Part shown: positions 14,101 to 26,100 of the stretch, piece by piece
How the letters are laid out: each line of letters begins with the position of its first letter
Numbering within the stretch: position 1 is the first letter of the stretch
Source: Branchiostoma floridae
Lineage: Eukaryota > Chordata > Leptocardii > Amphioxiformes > Branchiostomatidae
Assembly (NCBI RefSeq): GCF_000003815.2
Contig: NC_049984.1
Location: 23,176,879 to 23,240,878, forward strand
Reading direction: 5' to 3'
DNA: 64,000 bases
The notes under the pieces: model-generated
What the model saw: the letters and a program-made list of their open reading frames with translations, nothing else
The model's database searches: none
What the model was told of the DNA's origin: nothing
Translations under genes and position numbers: made by a program

Positions 14101-17100
14101 CCGGCTTCAAAGGAAAGGTAAACAAACCGTGATATTTCTCCGCCCACCTCGCGGGCGGTCTGCATATGAATGCGGCGTGTTTCTACGGAAGTTTCGCAGA
14201 ATTACGCAGTAGGAATTTGCGTTAGGCTCCTGCTTTTCGCGAAACTCGCTGCGTAACTTCGCAGAATGCCTTGCGAAATTTCGCAGAACGCACTGCGAAA
14301 GACTGCGCAACGTCTTGCGAAATTTCGCGGAACGCGCTGCGAAAGAATGCGTAACGCACTGCAAAATTTCGGAGGACGTTTCGCGCAAGTTGACGCGTAT
14401 TTCGGGAGCGCCGCTGTAGGTGTCAGCCCAAAACATAAAGCATTGTCACATACACAGATAGTGTCAAGCAACAATAAAGGGGCACACCCCATCAGTGAAT
14501 GAGAACTGTAAACTGAAACTTTTTTGCCACGCACTACCATGGACCCCGGTTGCAGATCTAGAAGAACTGAGGTCTGCACTGTTAAACAGATAGTATGGTT
14601 CCAAACGTTAAGTAAATACTGCTCAGCAGTGAAACCTATAGCTGTAGTGCAAAGTGAACCAGTCATTCATACAATGAAGAAGATGACAATGTAAATCCTT
14701 GGTTGTAAACAAAGAGCTTTGTCAATCATTACAAGTCTTAAAGCTAGTTCACCTTTATCCATGGGGTAAAAACAACTGATAAGGTTACCCCACGGATAAA
14801 GGTGAATTAGCGGTACATGTAATATGATTTAACTGTATGTAAATCCTTGGTTGAGAACAAAGAGCTTTGTCATTTATTACAATTACAATTTAGCACAATG
14901 ATCAAACAATGAAAGATGACAAGAATCTTTTCTGAAACGTTAATCATTAATTGGTTGAGGCTTACCTCTTCCTGCTCGACCTCTGACCCCTCCCCATCCC
15001 CCGCCCTGTGCCAGGCTGACACCTCTTCTGTAGGAACACCTGATGTTTCTTCTTCTTCCTCACCTGGCAGGGCTACAGACTCTGCAGCACCTGCAAATAA
15101 TACACTTATCTTGACTGTCCATCACAATTAGCAATTCAACCAATGATAGCACAGCAATTTGTAGTTCAACCAATGAGAGAGCAGCTACATTGGCATTTGC
15201 ATTTTTCTGCTTTTATTTATAGGTGAGTTATGGGATTGGTCTATTGTATGAATGCATGGTTGTTTCCACTGGTACTAGCCCCCACTTGTACTGCTTGGAC
15301 AACTGTGTGGCCTAAGAGTTGTAGAAATGGAGATGGTCATCACTGTATACACCAAAAAGACTTTGATTCAACTAACTGATGGCTGTTCTAGCTGTTATTG
15401 GGAGCTGACAGTAATTGACACCTGTCAAAATCAGGTGCTTACTTAGCCAGTAGAACAAGCAAACTTTTTAGCAGAAAGCATAAATTCTAAACCTAAAGTT
15501 TGTATGTAAATTGTAAGCAAGTTTAAATTGACTGAGACAAGCCAGCAAGTGGATAGTTATGCTTGTTCGACTGACAGGAAACGCAAATACCATCTAATGA
15601 GAGAGGGTCTGCATGGGGGGTTCCAACAACGATTTACGCTGAATTCAGAAGGACCCCCTACGTATTATACTAAAGCATGGAAGGCAATTACGCTAAATTT
15701 GGTCGCCTTGCTATTAATGACGTACTAGATAAAATGGTTTTCCCTATGAATTACGGGAAATAAAAATAGGCTGCCTACGCCTTACGTAAAAGAGCATGCA
15801 GACCCTCATGAGAATCTGCTATCTGAGTACTACATATAACTCCATGTTTACTGTGCTGAGAATAGTGCAAAATGAAGACATCTTAAAACCCCTTAAGAGA
15901 AGAGAAATGTACTCACTGCCAATGTCATCCTGTTGCCCCCTTTCCCCGCCCCCCGCTGCAGAGGGGTTCTTCTCCGTCCCCCCGGGGGAGCTGTTGACCT
16001 CGACGTTGAGACTGGCGGGCCCGTCCTGCACGGACCCGTCCTTCAGACTGAGTCTCTCCACCTGGATGTGGATACTGTGCATCTGCTGGTGCTCTGCTGT
16101 GGGAGAGGCTACAGGAAAAACAAGTCATATTTAGTTGTACAGTTTAAACTTTGTTCCAACCAGTGTTCTAGCCAGCCTGAATTTTTTTTCCGTCTCCAGG
16201 ACGGATACACCCAATCGGATACACTGGAGAGAATACAGAAGCGAGCGTGCCGCATCATCTTAGGCAACGCCTACACAGGCTACCTTCCCGCACTGCAAAC
16301 CCTCGGACTTGTAACCCTAGCAGAGAGAAGAGAGCAGCTCTGTCTCAAATTTGCAAGGACATTGCTGAACTCGGAATTCAGAGAATGGCTGCCTGCGACT
16401 AGGTTCCAGATCTCGGGACGAGCCACTAGAAACAGCCACAAACTTAACAGTCATAGGTCCCGAACAAACCAATATAGCATTTCACAAATTCCGTATTATG
16501 AGCAACCTGCTCAATGCATCCGGTCCATAATTACAGCATTAGTCATTATCATATCCACCTCACTATAATAATACTCCTCTGTTATCAGACAATCGTCCAA
16601 ATGAAATTTTAACCTATGTATGTATGTATATAGTACTTAGTCCTAGTAATGTGTAATATTTGGCTCTTGTTATTGTGTGTTTCAAATGTAAATTGAATGC
16701 AATTCAGTGGTCCCACTGCGAATTTTCAATAAAGTCATCATCATCATCATCAGGATTTTGAATTTGGAAATCCTTCGAGTGCAGAAAGCGTGACAATCCT
16801 TGGGGGGGGGGGGGCGTTAGCATGTTTCCCCTGGAAAATTTTTTAATAAGGACCCTTTTTCCCACATTTTGAGGGGCAAATTTTGCTTGTAGACTCTGCT
16901 AAAATTGTTCAATGGCAACATTTTGATTTTTGTCCACCATATAGGACAGAGTGGGCAAAATTCCGTCAAAGGACGGAAGGACGGATGCTGGCTAGAACCC
17001 TGTTCCAACACAAGTAAATTTTCGGTCAATTTTCATCAACCTTCGTCAGATGTCTGATGTTGACGTTCCGGAAGTTAGAAGTAGAATGATGACATCAGGA

Positions 17101-20100
17101 GTGAATCGTAGATGGCAGGAAGACGAAACCTGCCACCGACACGGTTCAGTGTGGGTACATTGACCAAAAAGGTATGGTGAGTTCCTTTTCTTGTGTTGAA
17201 ACAAAGCTTAAACTGGGCAGCCAACCCCCTTGTGAACTTTCTAATTAGTACAGTCCTTTATCCACACCTCAGTTAACTTAGCACATTCCATTGTAAAACA
17301 GGGGACGGTCAGCTTACCTCTACTGCTCACAGGACTGGGATGTTTCTTGGTGCTGTTTAACTGCTCACTACTCCCTTCTGCTTCGTGCCTGATGATAGGG
17401 ATAGTGGCCGCACCAGGCAGGTTGTCGGGGGGAGCTTGGTAGTCTTGTGGTGCCATTTCCGGGGACCACTGCTTATATTTTCCCATTCCACTGCTGTTAA
17501 GAAAATAAATCAACAAATCAGAAAATATTGCAAGAAATTTGCAAATTCTAAAACTCCTCTTTTCCTAAGCAATTCTGATGATAATATGTTATAATATCTT
17601 TGCAGGAAATGAAAATCAACTGTATCAGAAAGCTAAGTACACCACGATATAAAAGCTTTAAAAAAGAGGGCAATATTCTTTTTTCGTTTTTCTCACCTTG
17701 GCTGACTTTTCTCATGATGACAACCTAGCCTCCAATTGTCTCTCTACACTGTCAGCAAATCTTTTGATTCTTTCATTTGTTCTTTCAAATTCTGCCAGAA
17801 TTCATTACCCTTAGAAATCTTACCATCAAGAGGTACTGACAGTTGCCTTTCAGTAACATTTCAGTAAATCAGCTTTACTGTCAGTCCTGTGATATTACTG
17901 ACAAGTTCTATGAGTACTTATTACTGATCTCTTACTGTCATTAACTGTCAAGTTGACAGTTCTAAAATTCTAAAATGCTACTAGTACTAGCAATTACTGA
18001 TTTGATACTACAAAAGTAGACAAAATTTTCATCTCTTCTATATTTCTATTAGTGCTGACTGTGCAATCCAACAAGCCTTCAGGTGGAAATTACACATACT
18101 TATACATGTAGTGTAAATTTAAAGTTGCTAGCTTGTAAGTAACACAGCACGAAAACAACTTTTTAAGCAAAGTTTCAGAGATACGTATAAAGCCCTTAAA
18201 GGCGGAGAAATATTTCAGCAGATTTTAAGATCTATCAAAGGCATCGGAAACATACATTTGGCATTTACGGAAGATTTCAGCGTTTGTAAATCTAACTTAA
18301 TCTGTTGTGTTTCTTTGCGTGAATTTTACATGTATTTTAGTATGCCGAAAAGACAACTTAAATGTCTCAAAAATATTTTCTGTCAAAACGGACAAATACC
18401 GTTTCTCTAGATCTGTTACAAAATACATGTTAACCGGCTAAGTCAAATGTAATAATCCTTTGTCTGGTGTTAGATAAAACATTGCGTCATCTGTTTTATA
18501 ACAGTGGCAAGATTTACAGTCAAAACTGAAAATTATTGCGCTTTCTGGTACAAAATGTTATGTTTATACCTCAGCAAATACAAATACAATACAATACAAA
18601 GTCAAATACAATAATCTTCTGTGTTTTTTAGCTATTCCGAAAGCGTTTGACGTATTCAAACTTTCTGTGCACAAGGTTTAATTCGAACAGGGGAGAACCT
18701 CTCACGGTTAGCTTATATGCGCTATTTTACGTTATATGAAATGTTGCGGATACCATGGTCAATATTGACCGAAGGATGTTATATATATAATTTATTTCGA
18801 ACCGTCATTTACGCAAAGAAGGGAAGACCTCCCCCGTTAATATATTTGCCAAGACGTATATGAAATGTTGCGTATTTCATTTGAACATACGACATGTTTA
18901 TTCTTTGAATCCGCGCAGTTTAAGCGAACTAGGGGAGACCTCCCCCGTTTAGCTTATATGTTGCCAAAACGTATATGAAATGTTGCGTATTTCTTTTGAA
19001 CATACGACATGTTTAATCTTTGAATCCGCGCAGTTTAAGCGAACTAGGGGAGACCTCCCTTGTTTAGCTTATATGCTGCCAAAACGTATATGAAATGTTG
19101 CGTATTTCTGTAAAACATACAACAAGTTTAATCTTTGAATCCTCGGGAGACCACCCCCGTTTAGCTTATATGTTGTCAAGACGTATATGAAATGTTGCGT
19201 ATTTCTGTAAAACATACAACATGTTTAATCTTTGAATCCGCGCAGTTTAAGCGAACTAGGGGAGACCTCCCCCGTTTAGCTTATATGCTGCCAAAACGTA
19301 TATGAAATGTTGCGTATTTCTGTTGAACATACGACATGTTTAATCTTTGAATCCGCGCAGTTTAAGCGAACTAGGGGAGACCTCCCCCGTTTAGCTTATA
19401 TGTTGCCAAAACTTGACGTATATGAAATGTTGCGTATTTCTGTAAAACATACGACATGTTTAATCTTTGAATCCGCGCAGTTTAAGCAAACTAGGGGAGA
19501 TCTCCCTTGTTTAGCTTATATGTTGCCAAGACGTATATGAAATGTTGCCTATTTCTGTTGAACATACGACATGTTTAATCTTTAAATCCGCGCAGTTTAA
19601 GCGAACTAGGGGAGACTTCCCCCGTTTAGCTTTTATGTTGTCAAGACGTATATGAAATGTTGCGTATTTCTGTAAAACATACAACATGCCACAAAGAAAA
19701 CAGGCGGCCTCTTTGAATCCGCGCAGTTTAAGCGAACTAGGGGAGACCTCCCCCGTTTAGCTTATATGTTGCCAAAACGTATATGAAATGTTGCGTATTT
19801 CTGTTGAACATACGACATGGTTAATCTTTGAATCCGCGCAGTTTAAGCGAACTAGGGGAGACCTCCCCCGTTTAGCTTATATGTTGCCAAGACGTATATG
19901 AAATGTTGCGTATTTCTGTTGAACATACGACATGTTTAATCTTTGAATCCGCGTATCTTAAGCAAACTTGGGGGCACTACCCCCGTTTTATCTATTGGCT
20001 AATACCGTCTCAAAGGTTTTATGAAACGTTGCCTTTTTCTGCTGAACATACGGCATGTTTGAAGCGCAGTTTCTGCGAACAGGAGGAGACCCTTTCCTTT

Positions 20101-23100
20101 TTATTTTATACCGCATATATGTTCTGAAATTCCAGGGTCTAAATCAGGGTGAGGCCGCCTGTTTTCTTTGTGGCAAGTTGACACTCGAGCTAAGAGACGG
20201 TAGAAATCCCGACTACTGCTATGAATATCTCCGCGACTCAACCTCTGCTTGAAGAATAAGGATGCAGTAGGTATAGCGTTTTGTGCAGTGAGTTGTGTTT
20301 TCTCTATAAAACGGCAAGCAGTTCTTACTACAGGTAGATGTACGAAATATGTTTATTTCTTTATCTACAAGCAAGCGTCGAGAAAGAACAGTTTGTGCAC
20401 ACAGGCGGTGTCTTCTCGTGTTGCTCGTGTTTGTTTGGGTTAATTATGGTGATATGCGTGGGCAGGCAAGATGTAAATTTATTCAGCGTTATTTCGTACT
20501 CGCCATGGGGCGCACGCCTCCGTCCGTCCAAGGAGGTTGAACTTCCTTGGTCCGTCTGTGGCACAGCTGTGTCATGTGATAGGATGTATCCAATGGCAGA
20601 AAAGAGTGGGGGGTTCAAATTTACGGGCCATACGTACGACAAGGAGCGGTTATTTTCCAGGCGTTCATTTTTTAAGAGAAGTATTGAAGAAAGTTTGGGC
20701 CTGTTCTAGCCCGCAAGTTGTGGCCGCGACACCGCTTTTACCGCCTAGGACCCCCGGTGACGGAATTTGACTCAAAGATACGAGGTGGCTATCATTCTGT
20801 AAAAGCTGTTGTTGTTGGAAATCGACACAGAATGGAAATCACGGCCCTTGTACCATCCGGATTAATAGAAGCCGACACTGCAAGCTGAACATGTTTCGCG
20901 TTCACAGAATCCAGGACCATCCAACAGCACGAGTCATATCGGCCACTACTCTAGATCTTACCGGATTCTTATTCCTGTGGTGACCAGATGGAACTGTACA
21001 TGTGTGTTCTTTTTAACTTACGCCGAGACGCTTCACCCGACACTGGAAATGGGACTGTGGACTGCTGCACGGAATTGCGCAACCGTTGTGATTGTTTCAA
21101 CTGCCGACTACATCAGAATGAAAGGCCACAAATACCTAGTAGGCTGTAGGTTTTTTTTTTACTTTTCCATGTAATATTTTCTCGTAATTCAATAAAATTT
21201 CAAAGTTTCATCCATTATATTTTCTTGCTTTGAAATGTGCTAATGATTATTCTCCTAAAATGGCACTTATCCACACGTTATAATCAACTTAATGCACACG
21301 TATATGAGACGTACAGAGGGAACTTTAAACATGCCTTAAGGGTGCTTTAGTACGTATTTATGACAACTTTAAGCTGCTAAAAAGAAAAATATAGACACAT
21401 TAAATCCTCTTAATTCACACGTATATGAGACGTACATAGGCTTTAGATCAAATAAACGTGAAGTTTAAACAAGTCTTAAGGGCGTTATAATAGGTATTTA
21501 TGGCAAATTTAAGCTGCTGAAAAGGCACCTAAACACACGTTATAATCCACTTAATGCACACGTATATGAGACGTAAACAGTCTTTAGATCAAATAAACGT
21601 GAAGTTTAAACAAGTCTTAAGGGCGTTATAATAGGTATTTATGGCAAATTTAAGCTGCTGAAAAGGCACCTAAACACACGTTATAATCCACTTAATGCAC
21701 ACGTATATGAGACGTAAATAGGCTTTAGATCAAATATACGTGAAGTTTAAACATGTCTTAAGGGCGTTTTAATAGATATTTATGGCAACTTTAAACTGCT
21801 GAAAAGGCACCTAAACACACGTTATAATCCTCTTAATGCACACGTATATGAGACGTAAACAGGCTTTAGATCAAATAAACGTGAAGTTTAAACATGTCTT
21901 AAGGGCGTTTTAATAAGTATTTATGGCAACTTTAAGCTGCTGAAAAGGCACTAAAACACACGTTATAATCCACTTAATGCAATTGTATATGAGACGTAAA
22001 GAGGCTTTAGATCAAATAAACGTGAACTTTAAACAAGTTTTAAGGGGGTTTTAAAAATCATTTACGACATCTTTAAGCTGCTGAAAGACAACGGGAAAAC
22101 CGGAAAATAAGGACTAACACGGACCTACAGAAAGACCACTTAAAGGCAATATTTACGTACTCGTATAAGTGGTGTATAGATCCGTAAAGGAGGAAAATAC
22201 GTCAACATTACGCATGGTTTCAGCATCCTTAAATACCGTTTTTCGTGCCGTGTAAGAAAAGCCAGGATAAAGAGAGTGTACAACTGCATTTTTATCTTTC
22301 CTGAAACAGCTGTACGTACAAAATGTAGTTATTAGGTGTCATCACATAATACTATCAGTGGAGAGTGTTATAAAAACAACACAAAGTAAATCCCTTCTGA
22401 CTACAACGGAATAGTGCTAACAGAAACCAAACCAACTATGTTTACCAAATTGAGTGTCTATGCACACAAACATATTAACAGTTAACATTGTTGCAGGCCT
22501 AACAGAATACTTAGAAAAGGGGGGAAGCAGTTGTTTCACACAAAAAAGAAAATTGAATAAAAATCTCAGGAATTGTGTCTTTTGAAAAAGGCAATTTGAA
22601 AGGTCTTTGAAATGTAAACGAGGGGACAACATTTAAGTCAAAATATTACAATGACCGCAAACAGGCTATCATTCCCCCTTTGGCCTCTCTTGGTACATGT
22701 AGATTCCAGTATCTGATGAGAAAAACCTCCCCTTTCCCACAATGGTTAGGTCCATGCCTGGGTACGCTCCAAGCTTGAGTCTACATTGAGGGAAATACTT
22801 AGCTTGTTTCTCTGTCTGCCCTAGCGCCTGAACATGTGACCTGGAACCCAAGAATGTCTTTCTTTGTTGCCAATCAGCACTTTTAGCATGCTTTCTGCCT
22901 GGCTGTGCTGAAGTCTCTTTTAATTTTCTGCTGAAGGGTTCGAATTCTGGCTCTTGACCTCCCTCGCTGTCTATCTTTCCACTCGACTCCGCACTCAACC
23001 AGTCTATTTGTACAAGTATGTCTATTCTTGAGCATCCTGCCTGGACTTGTCTTGCTGGCCTGTCTGCCTGTGCCTTTATCTCTGTATGTGCCTGTATCCC

Positions 23101-26100
23101 TGGCCTGTATGCCTGTTCTTTGGCCTGTACGTATACTAACTCCTGCATTTCTGTCTGTGCTTGCAGCTTTGCGGCGTGCAGTGCTATCTCCTCGCATGAG
23201 CCTATGCGAGGTAGAAGCGGGTCTATGGTCCAAGCCTGGGTGCCTACAAACCTGTACTTGCTAACACACAAAATAAAAACTTATTTTTTGATAATTCCTT
23301 TCGCTTAAAAGCCCCATGAATTGGGTTTACATATTTCCTAAACACCTAAAGGAAAATCAAAGCTGATTTTGAAAATAAACCCCTTTTGGTTCTGGGACAC
23401 TTTTAATCAAGTCTAATTTAACTTTTAAAAGGTACTGGACTACTCAACTGGGGACTTTTATATTACCCTCTGTTCCAATAAGGCCATGTTGTTTCAATTA
23501 TATCAATGACATCTGCACATCAATTTTTATTGTTTCCAGATAAAAAAAGATTTTGACCACACTGTCATACAAAGCAGCTGCAAAATGAGTATTACTAATT
23601 AAGAGTTATGCTGTAAGTTGCAAGGAATATCAATGTCGTATCAGGTACTATTAATATAAATGACTTGTACTAATCCAATGCCGAAGGATGCTTAAGTTAA
23701 CTTCACAGTCAAAGAATAAGAATTTGATGTGAAAGAACAAAAATAAACATCAACATATTATTGGGTATACCGTACTCTGTGCATTTATATTTTGTTCAAT
23801 CTTGTTTAGTCATTTGTTCTATCTTCCTGACCACTTACTAACAGATTTCACAATGAAGGCAATTTTTCTTTGCCAAACTTTTTTTTCACTTACTTACAAT
23901 TCAGTTTTGGGGTTCCCAGAGGATTTCATCCATGATTACCGAATGAACATGGCCTGACCAGTAATAATAATACTAGAAGCTGTCTAAAATCCATTCAATA
24001 TTCAAAGGAGCTGCGATTTAAGTAAATAGGAACACATAAAGTACAAGCCATATTAGAAAGAAGAATCCTAACAAACAGCTGGTGTGTTATGCTGAAGCTG
24101 TTGTGTTACGCCAAAGGGCAGTTATACTGGCTATATAACGCTAGTTCACCTTTATACGTCGGGTAACCTTTATCCGTTGTGTTTAAGAGCAGGGTACTAC
24201 GCGGGGATACCAAGTCAACTAACAGTTCATTGTTTGAAATTGAAATATATTCCCAACTTTGCAGATTGAAAAACCTCTTTCCGTCGACTTAGTATCCCTA
24301 AAATCCATGTGTTTAAAAACAACGGATATAGGTAACCCTGCGGATAAAGGTGAACTAGTGCTAGATAGTGACAGATACAGAAATAATCTTTCCATAAAGA
24401 TGGTAGTAGCTTCTTCCCACGCAGTCCTGTTTCTGTTTCAGCACAAAGGACAGGGCCAAAATAAGATGAAATGAAATAGAATGGAACCACTAGATAAAAA
24501 AATAGGGACTTTGGATAGAATATTTGGGCTATTGGTGCAAATGCATGGCAAGGTGTTTTTTTACCAAGCACCAACCCTGCTCTTTTAGATAAGTGTGATG
24601 GGTTCTTTTACGTGCAGACGTTTTGAGGTTATTGAAACTTTGGAACTTTGCAACCTAGTATATCAACACCAAAGCTGGCATACCTGAGTCCCCTGCCGTA
24701 GTGCGAGGTACTGGACCGTGCCTGGGACAGTTATCAGACCCTATATCAACACCAAAGCTAGCGTACCTGAGTCCCCTGCCGTAGTGCGAGGTACTGGACC
24801 GTGCCTGGGACAGTTATCAAACCCTATATCAACACCAAAGCTAGCGTACCTGAGTCCCCTGCCGTAGTGCGAGGTACTGGACCGTGCCTGGGACAGTTAT
24901 CAAACCCTATATCAACATCAAAGCTGGCGTACCTGAGTCCCCTGCCGTAGTGCGAGGTACTGGACCGTGCCTGGGACAGTTATCAAACCCTATATCAACA
25001 CCAAAGCTGGCGTACCTGAGTCCCCTGCCGTAGTGCGAGGTACTGGACCGTGCCTGCGACAGTTCCCGCAGGCGGTTCAGCTCGTCATCGTCCACCTGGT
25101 ACCGGTACAGCAGCGGGACGTTGGACCCCATCATGTAGTACATCCGGTCCACTCGGTGGGACACGATCTGGACAGGAGGACACAGAGTTAGTCCTTAAAC
25201 CATTCAATCTTTGAGTTTTGTGTCTGCCAAACTTGCCCAAGAAGACCAAGGACCAATAAAATTTGGTTTATGTAGACACCGGTGGTCAAAATACACAGGA
25301 TTCTTGTTGCTTGGATTCTGGACACATTATGGCCAAGCATAACATATCTACATCAACTTTCTGAAGATACTGGCTGCATGGCTGAAGATCACCCCAAGGC
25401 TATGGAGGATAGGGAAGGATGGAGGAAGAGAGTCATGGCCATCCGTGCAACCAGCACGCCCGGATGATGACGGTCCTTATGTTAAGAGGTTTGACTCTAA
25501 CGTGTTGTCTCAGTCCAAAGACTTTTTTGTTTATAGATTCAACTAAGGCATTTTGATAAATGTTATTGCAATACAATGTAACTGTCAATGTTGTTGGGTA
25601 GCTATCCATATACAATTGTTGGATTTGATATACCGTATATTCTCGAATAAAGTACGCACTTTTTTAACTTTTCAAAATTGAAAAGGTGCTACAAATTGTT
25701 GCCAAAGTTGTGGTGCGTACTTTATTTGAGGTTACTGCACAGAGAAATGGTAAAAAAAAGCCTAAAATAAAGCAAGGTAAAGCAAAATAACACTTCTTCT
25801 ACTCTACACTTCTAGTAATGTTTCAAAACATACACATTGTTGTTGTCTTGTTGTTGTCTAAACATGAAACAAAGAAATTGTCTTAACATGATTTACATAA
25901 GATTGGCATTTGCATACAATCCTTTTGAGTTAGTGACTTTGACTTGTACAACTGGTTTTCTACCAGTTCACAGTGATTTTTATAATTTGCAGTAGGCAAT
26001 TCACAAGTTTATAGAGACAATGACAGTGTAAATGCAGGTTATTTCATGCAAAATAACCTGGGGAAAACATCATAAATTTGAATTTATCCAGTTCAAGGTC

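Larger units (their letters stand above)
9345..14720. repeat. 5.4 kb block bounded by nested inverted repeats
   Basis: The outer arms (about 9345-9478 and, reversed, about 14637-14720) share aaagtg..ccagt and gtaaatc.ttggttgt blocks. The inner arms (about 9478-9700 and 14160-14418, reversed) share cagcggcgctcccgaaata and a run of GCGAAATTTCGC palindromes. The block lies in the intron between EF-hand exons 7 and 8. It encloses a 203-bp direct duplication, four unknown repeat units and two candidate nested first exons. Whether it moved as a unit is inference. Confidence 0.5.
18137..22256. mobile_element. Possible 4.1 kb element: two minisatellites around a core, with degenerate inverted ends
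   Basis: The left end (acacagcacgaaaacaac) and the reversed right end (acacggcacgaaaaacgg) match at about 75 percent over 28 bp. That is suggestive only, and no target duplication is clear. Between them lie the 115-bp array, a roughly 1 kb unique core and the 141-bp array. No transposase was recognised. Confidence 0.35.

Noticed and set aside
15933-16568. 211-codon plus frame treated as one gene
   Set aside because: Its first half is antisense to EF-hand exon 6 and its second half is a retrotransposon remnant; the join is accidental.
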